Both the position numbers and the translations under genes were made by a program. From Candidatus Neomarinimicrobiota bacterium (lineage in GTDB: Bacteria; Fidelibacterota; UBA2242; B5-G15), in NCBI GenBank assembly GCA_017656425.1, contig JACDNV010000007.1, positions 101,254-165,253 on the forward strand: a stretch of 64,000 nucleotides of DNA. The letters run 5' to 3'. Positions within the stretch are counted from its first letter, which is position 1. Each line of letters opens with the position of its first letter. This document shows, one piece after another, positions 47,069 through 56,567 of this stretch. Below the pieces are notes generated by a model. The model saw only the letters and a list, made by a program, of their open reading frames with translations, did not search any database and was not told the origin of the DNA.

Positions 47069-47584
47069 GTGAGGAATATTTTGAAAATTGTATTAATAGT
47101 AGCTGTATTATTTAGTATCTCTGTTCCACAGACTGGTTCAGTAAAAAGAGGGCGCCCTGAAGCTGTGCAACCAAAAAGTGCAGCTAGATATATTTTTGCA
47201 CCTGGTACGGAATCATTTATGATGACGGTGAAAATATGGGGAGAGGTGAAATACCCTGGTATATACGAGGTTCCTGTTGATCTGAACCTGATGGATGTAA
47301 TTTCGGCAGCTGGTGGACCGACTGATAGGGCAAAACTTTCAAAAATACGCTTAATAAGGGAAAACCCTGATAGTACTGGTGATGCGATAATCGAGGTTGA
47401 TATAAAAGAGTATATAAAGACTGGTAATAAAGAATTGATACCTATTGTAAAGCCAGGGGATACTATTGTCGTCCCGATGAAACCTATTGAATATGTTTTA
47501 AGAACGATGAGCTGGTCGCAGCAGTTAATCAGTATTTATTATTTAGGGGCAATGATTCAATATTATCTGTCAAGAAGTAGGTAG
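47069..47584 (+). CDS. SLBB-domain exported protein
   Basis: 171 residues from GTG, preceded by a good GCGGAGG site (47052-47058). Signal peptide at about 1-21. A single SLBB/polysaccharide-export-type domain follows: VKIWGEVKYPGIYEVPVDLN, LMDVISAAGGPTDRAKLSKI and VKPGDTIVVPMK. A last hydrophobic-amphipathic segment (about 145-168) follows. SLBB domains occur in Wza-type polysaccharide export proteins, but the Poly_export domain and any export cluster are missing here, so the role is open. Confidence 0.8.
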   Translation: MRNILKIVLIVAVLFSISVPQTGSVKRGRPEAVQPKSAARYIFAPGTESFMMTVKIWGEVKYPGIYEVPVDLNLMDVISAAGGPTDRAKLSKIRLIRENPDSTGDAIIEVDIKEYIKTGNKELIPIVKPGDTIVVPMKPIEYVLRTMSWSQQLISIYYLGAMIQYYLSRSR

Positions 47585-47609
47585 TATAAGATGGAGGAGA
47601 GAAGATATT

Positions 47610-48101
47610 ATGTTAAAGAAAAGAACTGATTTAATATTAGATGAGATTGATTGTAGGATTCTTGAGATTTTGCAAAAAGATGGAAGGATTCAGCGCAATA
47701 GAGTAGCGGAGATGGTTGGTCTTACTATCCCAGCTGTTAGTGAACGAATGAAAAAGCTGGAGAAAAAAGGTATAATTGATGCTTACCGTGCAAAAGTAAA
47801 TCAGGCTGCTATAGGTAAGGATGTTACTGCATTTGTTTTTATAATGACATCACCGATGAAGACTTACGAAGAGTTTATTAAGAATTCTCGTGAAGAGTAT
47901 GATATTATTGAATGCCATTCTATAACAGGTGAGGGTACATTTTTATTGAAGGTAGTAACGGAAAATACGTCATCTCTTGAAAATTTACTTTCAGAGATAC
48001 AATCCTGGCCAGGTGTATTGCAGACAAGGACATATATCGTCTTATCTACATACAAGGAATTTTCACCTTTAAGACCAGCTGATTACGTTGTAAAGAAATA
48101 A
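47610..48101 (+). CDS. Lrp/AsnC-family transcriptional regulator
   Basis: 163 residues. N-terminal helix-turn-helix: ILDEIDCRILEILQKDGRIQ, RNRVAEMVGLTIPAVSERMK, with the normal Lrp spacing. C-terminal RAM/ligand domain: HSITGEGTFLLKVVTENTSS and WPGVLQTRTYIVLSTYKE. Lrp proteins sense amino acids and assemble as octamers. No obvious target is seen; prfB and lysS follow. AGGAGAG at 47593-47599 precedes the ATG. Confidence 0.92.
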   Translation: MLKKRTDLILDEIDCRILEILQKDGRIQRNRVAEMVGLTIPAVSERMKKLEKKGIIDAYRAKVNQAAIGKDVTAFVFIMTSPMKTYEEFIKNSREEYDIIECHSITGEGTFLLKVVTENTSSLENLLSEIQSWPGVLQTRTYIVLSTYKEFSPLRPADYVVKK

Positions 48102-48145
48102 TTTGTATTTGTAAAAATTTATCGAAATATAGATAAAGGATAAAA

Positions 48146-49277
48146 ATGGTGGGTGGATCTATTGCCACAGATATAAAAAAAGAATTAGATGCTATTTTAC
48201 CACGCTTAGAAGATATACGGAGGTACCTTTGACGTTGAGTCAATGAAGAAGGAGCTAGGTGAATTAAAGATTGAGGTACAAAAAGAAGGAATATGGAATG
48301 ATATAGATACATATAAGAAAATTACTCGTAGAATAAGCTACATTGAAGAATTATTAGACGAATACTTTTCATTGGGCAGTTTATACAAAGATATAAAAGA
48401 TCTGGCTGAACTTCTGGAAGAGGAACCGGATGAGTCTTTATATCCTGAGCTTTTAGATATGCTCGCTACGCTGAAGAAAAAAATAGATGAGATTGAATTA
48501 AAAAATATTTTGAGTGATGAAGATGATATAAAAAATGCAATTTTAACTATTCATCCTGGGGCCGGAGGTACAGAGTCTCAGGATTGGGCGGAAATGCTTC
48601 TGAGAATGTATTTAAGATGGGCTGAACATTCGAAATTCGAAACTAACATCATTGACATTCAGGATGGAGATGAAGCGGGGATTAAGGATGCCACGGTGGA
48701 GATAAAAGGCAAGTACGCTTACGGATTTTTAAAAACTGAAGTGGGAATTCATCGATTAATAAGAATATCGCCTTTTGATGCAAATAAAAGAAGGCACACG
48801 AGTTTCGCTTCAGTTTTTGTCTACCCTGAAATTGAAGAAGATGTTGAAATAGAGATAAAGCCTGAAGAACTTAGAATTGATACTTTCAGAGCCAGCGGTC
48901 ATGGTGGACAACATGTAAACAAAACAGACTCTGCTGTCAGAATTACTCATATTCCGACTGGTATTGTAGTGCAGTGTCAAAACGAAAGGTCACAATTTAA
49001 AAATAAGGAAATGGCTCTAAAAATATTAAAATCCCGTTTATATCAGCTTAAAAAAGAAGAAAGAGAAAAAGAAAAGCAGAAATACGATAAGCAGAAAAAA
49101 GATATCTCTTGGGGTAATCAGATAAGAACATATGTTTTCCATCCATACAAGATGGTAAAAGATCATAGAACAAACTTTGAAAAGCGGAATGTAGAAGATG
49201 TACTTGATGGTAAAATCGATGATTTTATACGTGCGTATTTGCTTGAATATACAAAGAAGGAGAAAAAACAGTCATGA
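48146..49277 (+). CDS. prfB: Peptide chain release factor 2 (programmed +1 frameshift)
   Basis: About 376 residues after frameshifting. The short first frame (ATG 48146, AAAGGA at 48135-48140) reads 28 codons to CTT TGA; the ribosome shifts +1 at 48229/48230 and continues from GAC at 48231. RF2 releases peptides at UGA and UAA. The GGQ motif (ASGHGGQHVNKTDSAVRI) and the SPF recognition tripeptide (RISPFDANKRRHTSF) are both present. The shift autoregulates RF2: at high RF2, UGA is read as stop. Overlaps lysS by 4 bases. Confidence 0.96.
48219..48233 (+). promoter_or_regulatory. RF2 +1 frameshift signal
   Basis: An internal Shine-Dalgarno-like GGAGG at 48219-48223 is followed by TAC, then CTT TGA C (48227-48233). 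Spacing of SD, slippery CTT, stop TGA and following C is the same as in the E. coli prfB frameshift site. Confidence 0.95.
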
Positions 49278-50776
49278 GACGGGTGGAAATGGGTAAATCA
49301 CTGTCAGAAATAGTCAAGCATCGTCTTAAAAAACTTGATAATATCAGGAAATTGGGATTTAATCCTTATCAATACAGTTTTGAAAAGAGCCATATTTCAA
49401 AGCAAATAATAGAAAATTATGATTCTATAGCTGAAAAAGTTGATATTTCGATTGCTGGTAGGGTAATGTCCATCAGGAGAATGGGTAGAGCTTCTTTTTT
49501 TCATATTCAAGACGAAGGAGGGAAAATTCAGGCTTATATTCAGGAAAATAAAGTTGGGAAAAAGGTTTACCAGCTGTTTGATAATATGGATATAGGTGAT
49601 TTAGTTGGTATTCGAGGAAAAGTTTTTAAAACCAAAACTGGCGAAATTACTGTATTTGTAGAAAAATTGGAAATTCTAACAAAAAATATTCGACCTATTC
49701 CTGTAATTAAAGAAAAGGAGGAAAAAATTTATGATGCTTTCACTGATAAAGAACAGAGATATAGACGCAGGGAGGTAGATTTAATAGTTAATCCTGAAGT
49801 TAAAAATGTGTTTATACTACGCAGTAAAATAATACAGTGGACTCGTGAATATCTAAATGAAAATGGTTATCTTGAGGTGGAAACACCTATTTTGCAAGCA
49901 ATCTATGGTGGAGCAGCAGCAAAGCCATTTAAAACATATTACAATGCCCTTGATCAGGATTATTATTTGCGAATTGCTCTCGAAATTTATTTAAAAAGGT
50001 TACTTGTGGGCGGGTATGAGAAGGTATATGAGATAGGTAGATGTTTTAGAAACGAAGGTATCGATAGAAATCATAATCCAGAATTCACCTTACTCGAATT
50101 CTATCAAGCTTATGTAGACTATTTTTATATGATGGATTTTGTTGAGAATTATTTTAAGTATATTGCGGAAAGGATAGGTAAAAAGGTTTTTATATTCGAA
50201 GGATACGTAATTGATCTAAGTAAAAAATTTAAGAGGGAGAGTTTTTTTGATTTGTTGAGTGAAAAAATTGGAATAGAATTACAAAATTTAACCGAAGATG
50301 AACTAAAAAATATTTGTAATAAGTATGAAATAAATACAAAACCACAATGGAACAAAGGGAAGCTAATGGATGAGATTTTTAAAGAGCTTGTTGAACCAGA
50401 GCTGATTGAACCAACATTTGTAATGGACTATCCAATAGAGATTTCACCGTTTGCAAAACCAGCAAGACATGGTAGAAATGATATAGTAGAGCGATTTGAG
50501 CTTTTTATCGGTGGGCAGGAGTTTGCTAATTCCTTTAGTGAATTAAATGATCCTATCGACCAAAGACAAAGGATGGAAGAACAAAAAAAGTTAAAAGATA
50601 GAGGGGATGAAGAGGCTTGTGATATAGATTATGACTTTTTAAACGCCATGGAATATGGAATGCCACCAGCAGGTGGAGTAGGAATAGGAATAGATAGAGT
50701 TGTTATGTTGTTTACAGAGCAACGTTCCATAAGAGATGTCATTTTCTTTCCGCAACTCCGGACAGCATCTCAATGA
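49274..50776 (+). CDS. lysS: Lysyl-tRNA synthetase, class II
   Basis: 500 residues. It charges tRNA-Lys. The N-terminal OB-fold anticodon domain (SIAGRVMSIRRMGRASFFHI) is followed by the class II core with motif 2 GRCFRNEGIDRNHNPEFTLL and motif 3 GGVGIGIDRVVMLF. HKRLKKL-like N-terminal helix with basic residues is typical. The gene begins in an ATGA overlap with prfB, an order known from many bacteria. An in-frame ATG at 49289 is an alternative start. Confidence 0.96.
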   Translation: MRRVEMGKSLSEIVKHRLKKLDNIRKLGFNPYQYSFEKSHISKQIIENYDSIAEKVDISIAGRVMSIRRMGRASFFHIQDEGGKIQAYIQENKVGKKVYQLFDNMDIGDLVGIRGKVFKTKTGEITVFVEKLEILTKNIRPIPVIKEKEEKIYDAFTDKEQRYRRREVDLIVNPEVKNVFILRSKIIQWTREYLNENGYLEVETPILQAIYGGAAAKPFKTYYNALDQDYYLRIALEIYLKRLLVGGYEKVYEIGRCFRNEGIDRNHNPEFTLLEFYQAYVDYFYMMDFVENYFKYIAERIGKKVFIFEGYVIDLSKKFKRESFFDLLSEKIGIELQNLTEDELKNICNKYEINTKPQWNKGKLMDEIFKELVEPELIEPTFVMDYPIEISPFAKPARHGRNDIVERFELFIGGQEFANSFSELNDPIDQRQRMEEQKKLKDRGDEEACDIDYDFLNAMEYGMPPAGGVGIGIDRVVMLFTEQRSIRDVIFFPQLRTASQ

Positions 50777-51990
50777 AATTCCCATTTTTTATTGCATTGA
50801 GACATATATTTTCAAAACATAAATTAAGCTATACCTCTTTTTTATCTATTCTATCAGTTATTGGCTTATCCATAGGCGTATGTGCATTATTGTTGACGAT
50901 GGGTATTTTAGATGGCTTTGAAAGGGAGCTAGTAAAAAAGGTTGTAGGATTCGATGCTCATATAAGAATCCGGACAATGTATCAATTTACGCTGGCTAAT
51001 CCAGAAAAGGTTGATTCTATGTTGGAAACTATGCCTGAAGTTAGGTATATAATACCGTATGTACATGCAGGAGCGATGATAAAACATGAAAACAAATTGG
51101 AGGGTGTTATAGTAGAAGGGATTGATCCTGATGATATATCAAAAAGTGTCAGCGTATTGGATTATATAAATGAAGGTGGTTTTGAAAAAGAAATAAATGG
51201 GAAACCTTGTATATTATTAGGAATGAAGTTAGCTGAGAAACTGGGGGTAAATATTGGGAATAAAGTTTTACTCATTTACCGAAGCAAAGATGCAGGGATA
51301 TTTTCGAAGATGAAAATAAAGGAATTTGTTGTAGGTGGAATTTATGAATCGGGGATGAGCGATTATGATGATGTATTTGTATATGTCCCCCTCAAAAGTG
51401 CTCAGAGCTTATTTAATTTAGGTGATAAACTTTCAGGTTACCAACTTATTCTTGTGGATCCAATGAAAGCAAAAAAAATCTCTAGGGAAATAAACAATGA
51501 ACTTGGATTTCCATATATTGCATTGTCATGGATGGATTTACATCAAAATCTAATCAGATGGCTTGAAGTTCAGAGACTTCCAATAATGATGGTATTCAGT
51601 TTGATATTAGCTGTCGCTTTGTTCAATCTATCAAGTTCTCTTACCATGATAATAACAGAGAAAAAGAGGGATATTGGAATTCTAAGAAGTTTTGGTTTGA
51701 ATAGTAGACAACTGATATCAATATTTGGAATAGAGGGTCTTATCATTGGGTTATTGGGTTTCGGAATAGGTTGTATCTTAACAATTATTTTAGCATTCAT
51801 TCAAAATAGATATGGAATAGTACAAATTCCTCAGGAAGTCTATTTTATGAGCAAATTACCAATACATTTAAGCGTAGAGAATTTTGTAATAGGTGGTTTT
51901 ATAACAATAGTATTGTCTTTGATTTTTACTATTTATCCAACTAAAAAATCAACAAAGCTATCACCTGCTGATTGCGTCAGATATGAATAA
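50773..51990 (+). CDS. LolC/E-type ABC transporter permease
   Basis: 405 residues. Four membrane helices in the MacB/FtsX arrangement: one near the N-terminus (about 20-45), a large periplasmic domain, then three near the C-terminus (about 275-300, 315-345, 370-395). ALRHIFSKHKLSYTSFLSIL and ITEKKRDIGILRSFGLNSRQ are conserved in the lipoprotein-releasing family. With the second permease and LolD it should move lipoproteins from the inner membrane toward the outer membrane. Overlaps lysS by 4 bases and its partner by 8. Confidence 0.9.
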   Translation: MKFPFFIALRHIFSKHKLSYTSFLSILSVIGLSIGVCALLLTMGILDGFERELVKKVVGFDAHIRIRTMYQFTLANPEKVDSMLETMPEVRYIIPYVHAGAMIKHENKLEGVIVEGIDPDDISKSVSVLDYINEGGFEKEINGKPCILLGMKLAEKLGVNIGNKVLLIYRSKDAGIFSKMKIKEFVVGGIYESGMSDYDDVFVYVPLKSAQSLFNLGDKLSGYQLILVDPMKAKKISREINNELGFPYIALSWMDLHQNLIRWLEVQRLPIMMVFSLILAVALFNLSSSLTMIITEKKRDIGILRSFGLNSRQLISIFGIEGLIIGLLGFGIGCILTIILAFIQNRYGIVQIPQEVYFMSKLPIHLSVENFVIGGFITIVLSLIFTIYPTKKSTKLSPADCVRYE

Positions 51991-53209
51991 AAAGTTAATT
52001 AGATTGATTGTTCTTAGATATTTTAGAAATAAGAAAAAAATTGGTCTTATAAGTTTTACCTCTTGGGTTTCAATTCTGGGGATAGGATTGGGTAGTTTTG
52101 CGCTTGTTATTACAATGAGTATTTTGAATGGATTTGAAAGTGAAGTTATAAAAAGGGTCATCGATATTGATGCTCACATGAGGATCACAGGAAAAAACAT
52201 TGGTTATGAAACTATTGATTCTATTAAAAGTAAACTAAAATATATTAAATATATTAAATCAATATATCCTTATATTTATTCAAAAGTAATATTGTCCTAT
52301 AATGGGCAAGAAAGTGTAGTAAGAGTAAAAGGAATTCCTGAAAAGACATTAAAAGAAATCTTTGCTGTTGAAGGTTCATTTGTTAAAGGATATCCAGGAT
52401 TTAAAAGCTATACATCTGATTTGCCAGGTGTAATTGTTGGAGCAAGATTAGCAGATAAACTTGATCTGTATGTTGGTGATACAATCATTCTTTATAATCC
52501 TTCAACCTTAAGAGGATTATATTCTCTACCTGACGCAAAAAAGTTTGTATTAACCGGTGTCTTTGAGTTAAATATTTTTGATTATGATGAAAATCTTATA
52601 TTTATGGATGTTGCTATAGCCCAAAGATTCTTAAGGCGTGGTGCAAATGTTGATGGTCTAGAAATAAAATTAAGCGATTTTAATAAAGTGAGTTCTTTCA
52701 AGGAAAATGTCACAAAATTAGTTAGAAATGATATGTCAGTAAAGTCATGGGATGAGACACATAGGGTACTTTTTGGTGCAATGAAACTTGAAAAATACGG
52801 CAGCTTAATTGCACTCTTATTAATAATTCTGGTAGCTGTTTTCAATTTAACAAGTTCTATTATAATGTTAATCGTTGAGAAGATAAAGGAAGTCGGTATT
52901 TTAAGAACAATGGGAATGCCGTCAGATTCTATTAGAGAAGTATTTATTAGGCTTGGCCTTATGAATGGTATAATTGGACTTGTTACAGGTATTGTGATAG
53001 CTACTTGCTTATGTTTGGTTCAACAATATTACAAAATAATCCCACTGCCCTCTGTTTATTACATTCCATATCTCCCTGTGATAGTAAGAGTTTTTGATAT
53101 AATTTTAATATTTATTGCTGGATTATTTCTTATATTTTTGGGTTCGTTCTTACCAAGTAGTAGAATTAGTAAAATAAATGCCATAAGGGCTATTAATTAT
53201 GAAAAATAA
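51983..53209 (+). CDS. LolC/E-type ABC transporter permease, second subunit
   Basis: 408 residues, paralogous to the gene just upstream. Conserved pieces are VLRYFRNKKKIGLISFTSWV, VSILGIGLGSFALVITMSIL, MLIVEKIKEVGILRTMGMPS and PSSRISKINAIRAINYE at the end. Same four-helix FtsX topology. Two separate permeases imply a LolCE heterodimer, rather than the LolF homodimer used by some other bacteria. Overlaps the LolD gene by 11 bases. Confidence 0.9.
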   Translation: MNKKLIRLIVLRYFRNKKKIGLISFTSWVSILGIGLGSFALVITMSILNGFESEVIKRVIDIDAHMRITGKNIGYETIDSIKSKLKYIKYIKSIYPYIYSKVILSYNGQESVVRVKGIPEKTLKEIFAVEGSFVKGYPGFKSYTSDLPGVIVGARLADKLDLYVGDTIILYNPSTLRGLYSLPDAKKFVLTGVFELNIFDYDENLIFMDVAIAQRFLRRGANVDGLEIKLSDFNKVSSFKENVTKLVRNDMSVKSWDETHRVLFGAMKLEKYGSLIALLLIILVAVFNLTSSIIMLIVEKIKEVGILRTMGMPSDSIREVFIRLGLMNGIIGLVTGIVIATCLCLVQQYYKIIPLPSVYYIPYLPVIVRVFDIILIFIAGLFLIFLGSFLPSSRISKINAIRAINYEK

Positions 53210-53891
53210 TAAAGAAAATATACTAAAAGTAAATAATATTCATAAATCCTATAAAAATGGAGAAACGGTTATTGAGGTATTAAAAGGAGTGGACTTTAGT
53301 GTGAAAAGAGGTGAAGTGTTGTCTATTATGGGTCCTTCCGGGGCAGGTAAATCTACATTGCTTAATATAATTGGAACGCTGGAATTACCTGATAATGGGG
53401 AAATTTTGTATAACAACATAAATCCATTTGATTTAGATGAAAAAAGACTGGCAAAATTTAGAAATGAGAAGATTGGTTTTGTATTTCAATTTCATCATTT
53501 ATTACCAGAATTTACTGCTCTTGAGAATGTAATGGTTCCTTCGATAATATATAATGATGACTTTGAAAAGGCGAGAGAAAAGGCTCATAGATTGCTTGAT
53601 AGAGTAGGATTGGGTGACAGAATAAACCATAAACCGGCTCAACTGTCAGGTGGTGAGAGACAAAGGGTTGCAGTTGCTAGAGCGATGATTAATAATCCTG
53701 AGGTCATTTTAGCAGATGAACCAACTGGCAATCTTGATATAGAGAATGGAGAAAATTTGTTGAAGCTAATACTTGATTTAAATACTTCTCTGGGTGTTAC
53801 CTTCATAATTGCTACTCATAATTTAGAAGTTTCAAAAATCTGTGCCAGAACAATATACCTTAGGGATGGTAAAATTGTTCATGATAAATGA
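53199..53891 (+). CDS. lolD: Lipoprotein-releasing ABC transporter ATPase LolD
   Basis: 230 residues. ATPase of the Lol transporter, working with the two permeases upstream. Walker A GPSGAGKST (45-53), signature LSGGERQRVAVARA (near 148), Walker B VILADEPTGNLD and the switch ATHNLEVS are complete. The MacB/LolD group is indicated by VFQFHHLLPEFTALENVMVP. Confidence 0.94.
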   Translation: MKNNKENILKVNNIHKSYKNGETVIEVLKGVDFSVKRGEVLSIMGPSGAGKSTLLNIIGTLELPDNGEILYNNINPFDLDEKRLAKFRNEKIGFVFQFHHLLPEFTALENVMVPSIIYNDDFEKAREKAHRLLDRVGLGDRINHKPAQLSGGERQRVAVARAMINNPEVILADEPTGNLDIENGENLLKLILDLNTSLGVTFIIATHNLEVSKICARTIYLRDGKIVHDK

Positions 53892-53962
53892 TTAGTTGAT
53901 TTAGCTAAATTTTGGTTTTAATTTAATGGTGTGAAATTGAAATGAAAGGTCATTAAGAAATT

Positions 53963-56425
53963 ATGAGGGAAAATTTTTCAAGGAAAATTCAACAAATTAT
54001 CAAATATGCAAAAGAAGAGGCGGTAAGATTAGGACATAGTTATATAGGTTCAGAACATTTATTACTTGGAATGTTGAAACAAACAAGGAGTATTGGAATC
54101 GACGTATTATTGAATCTCGGTGTAGATATAGAGTACCTGAAAAAGGCAGTTGAGGATGCAATAAGACCATCTGGTGGTACAATGACACTTGGTCATTTAC
54201 CTCTTACAAAAAGAGCAGAAAGAATTTTACGCAATACATATAATGAAGCAAAGCAATTGGATGCTGAAGAAATTGGTGATGAGCATTTGCTTCTTGCTAT
54301 GTTGAAGGAAAATGACGGCATAGCATATCAAGTGCTAACAGAGATGGGTATAGATTATGAAACAATAAGAGAAGAGTTAACAGACCCATTTTTTAAGAAC
54401 CAGTACCAGAGTGAAAAAGAAGAAAGAAAATCCAAGACTCCTGCACTTGATCATTTTTCCAGGGATATTACGAAACTGGCAGAAATGGGAAAGCTTGATC
54501 CTGTCATTGGTAGGGATAAAGAAATTGAAAGAGTGGCTCAAATTCTTACAAGACGCAAAAAGAATAATCCTGTATTAATTGGAGAACCCGGTGTTGGTAA
54601 AACAGCCATTGCTGAAGGTCTTGCATTAAGAATTGTTAAAAAACAGGTTCCACGCCTGTTATACAATAAGAGAATTGTAGACCTAGATCTTGCAGCCATC
54701 GTTGCAGGGACAAAGTATAGAGGCCAGTTTGAGGAAAGAATGAAAGCAATAATGCAGGAGTTAGAAAAGGCGAAAGATGTAATACTGTTTATTGATGAGC
54801 TTCATACAATTGTAGGTGCTGGCGGAGCTTCTGGATCTCTTGATGCTTCAAATATGTTCAAGCCTGCTCTTGCGAGAGGTGAAATACAGTGCATTGGTGC
54901 GACTACTCTTGATGAATATAGAAAATATATTGAGAAGGACGGTGCACTGGAAAGAAGGTTCCAGAAAATTGTTATAAATCCACCTACGAAAGAAGAGACA
55001 TTTGATATTTTAAAGGGATTGAAAAAAAATTATGAAGAGCATCACAATGTTATATATACAGAAGAAGCCTTATGGGCTTGTGTAGAGCTAAGTGATCGAT
55101 ACATAACCGATAAATATCAACCTGACAAAGCGATAGATGTAATGGATGAAGCCGGATCCAGAGTACACTTGAGAGAGATTATAGTCCCTAAGGAAATTCT
55201 GGATATTGAGCGAAAGATAGAAGAGATAAGAAAAGCAAAGGAGAAAGTTGTAAAGGAACAGAACTTTGAAGCAGCTGCAGAATTAAGAGATAAAGAAAGA
55301 AGGCTTAAAGAAAAACTAAGGTTGCTGCAGGAAAAATGGGAAAAGTCGGATAAAAAGAAGACGGTATATGTTACCGACGAAGATGTTGCAGATGTTGTTG
55401 CTATGATGACTGGTATACCGGTCAATAAACTGAAGGAAACAGAGAACAAGAAACTCCTTGAAATGGAGGAAAATTTAAAAAAATGTATCGTGGGACAGGA
55501 TGAAGCAATTGAAAAAGTATCTTCTGCGATAAGAAGAGCGAGAGTTGGAATTAAAGATCCAAGGAGGCCAATAGGGTGTTTCCTGTTTTTAGGACCTACT
55601 GGTGTTGGTAAAACGGAATTAGCAAAGGTTCTCGCTGAGTATCTATTTGGGAGTAGAGATTCATTAATAAAGATAGATATGTCGGAATATATGGAGAAAT
55701 TTGCTATCTCAAGATTAATAGGAGCTCCACCCGGTTATGTAGGATACGAAGAGGGGGGAGAGTTAACTGAAAAAGTCAGAACACATCCTTATTCAGTAGT
55801 TCTCTTTGACGAAATTGAAAAGGCACACCCCGAGGTATTTAATCTGTTACTACAAATATTTGACGATGGTGTATTGACAGATAGTTTTGGAAGAAAGGTG
55901 GATTTTAAAAATACTATAGTTATTATGACATCGAATATAGGGACAAGAAACATTTACTCTGGGACGATTGGTTTCGAAAAAAGGTCTTTAAACGAAGGTT
56001 TTGAAGCTATTAAGAAAATGTTGCTGGCTGAAGTGAATAAATTATTGCCACCTGAATTTCTAAATAGGATTGAAGAGCCAATTGTTTTTAAGCCTCTTAC
56101 GAAAGAAGATATACTAAAAATTATTGACATTCAGATAAGAGAAGTGCAGGAGAATATAAAATCTTCAGGCATAGAAATAAGGCTCAGTGACGAAGCTAAG
56201 AAATATATACTTGAAAGAGGATATAATCCTGAATATGGTGCCAGACCAATAAGGCGAACTATTCAGGAATTGATTGAAAATGCTATAGCTGAAGAGATTC
56301 TAAGAGGTAATATTTCAAGAGGACTACCAATATTTGTCAGAGTGAAAGATAATAAAATAGTTTTTGATCAGAATAAAGAAATTTTGCCAGCATCTCCGGA
56401 TAAAGAACCTAAAGGGGAAAAATAA
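53963..56425 (+). CDS. clpC: ClpC-type AAA+ chaperone/protease subunit
   Basis: 820 residues. Two N-terminal Clp_N repeats (1-145; [16 protein letters not shown]-like and [20 protein letters not shown]). First AAA module with GEPGVGKT at 207-214, a short middle domain with a UVR-like motif ([15 protein letters not shown]), second AAA module with GPTGVGKT from residue 544, and a C-terminal D2-small domain. As ClpC it unfolds substrates for ClpP, which is not in the window. No CtsR-type regulator is next to it. Confidence 0.95.
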   Translation: MRENFSRKIQQIIKYAKEEAVRLGHSYIGSEHLLLGMLKQTRSIGIDVLLNLGVDIEYLKKAVEDAIRPSGGTMTLGHLPLTKRAERILRNTYNEAKQLDAEEIGDEHLLLAMLKENDGIAYQVLTEMGIDYETIREELTDPFFKNQYQSEKEERKSKTPALDHFSRDITKLAEMGKLDPVIGRDKEIERVAQILTRRKKNNPVLIGEPGVGKTAIAEGLALRIVKKQVPRLLYNKRIVDLDLAAIVAGTKYRGQFEERMKAIMQELEKAKDVILFIDELHTIVGAGGASGSLDASNMFKPALARGEIQCIGATTLDEYRKYIEKDGALERRFQKIVINPPTKEETFDILKGLKKNYEEHHNVIYTEEALWACVELSDRYITDKYQPDKAIDVMDEAGSRVHLREIIVPKEILDIERKIEEIRKAKEKVVKEQNFEAAAELRDKERRLKEKLRLLQEKWEKSDKKKTVYVTDEDVADVVAMMTGIPVNKLKETENKKLLEMEENLKKCIVGQDEAIEKVSSAIRRARVGIKDPRRPIGCFLFLGPTGVGKTELAKVLAEYLFGSRDSLIKIDMSEYMEKFAISRLIGAPPGYVGYEEGGELTEKVRTHPYSVVLFDEIEKAHPEVFNLLLQIFDDGVLTDSFGRKVDFKNTIVIMTSNIGTRNIYSGTIGFEKRSLNEGFEAIKKMLLAEVNKLLPPEFLNRIEEPIVFKPLTKEDILKIIDIQIREVQENIKSSGIEIRLSDEAKKYILERGYNPEYGARPIRRTIQELIENAIAEEILRGNISRGLPIFVRVKDNKIVFDQNKEILPASPDKEPKGEK

Positions 56426-56492
56426 ACTCTGAATAAATATCATACATCTATCAATTAGTATGTCATATCTGTATTTAAAAAAGGTAAATTTT

Positions 56493-56512
56493 AGTGTGGC
56501 ACACTATTTGTA
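56493..56512 (+). promoter_or_regulatory. Sigma-54-like promoter / small palindrome before dnaK
   Basis: TGGCAC (56497-56502), 5 bases, TTGTA (56508-56512) matches the -24/-12 consensus TGGCAC-N5-TTGCA except for T in place of C in the -12 GC. Overlapping it, AGTGTG-G-CACACT (56493-56505) is a perfect 6-1-6 palindrome that could be an operator instead. No CIRCE element is present. Confidence 0.35.
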
Positions 56513-56567
56513 AAAATATCTGTCGATTTTTTTGAATTTAATGATTTGAAAGCAAGGAGGAGAAAAT

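Noticed and set aside
56426-56567. CIRCE element before dnaK
   Set aside because: No TTAGCACTC-N9-GAGTGCTAA-like sequence was found; the palindrome present is shorter and different.
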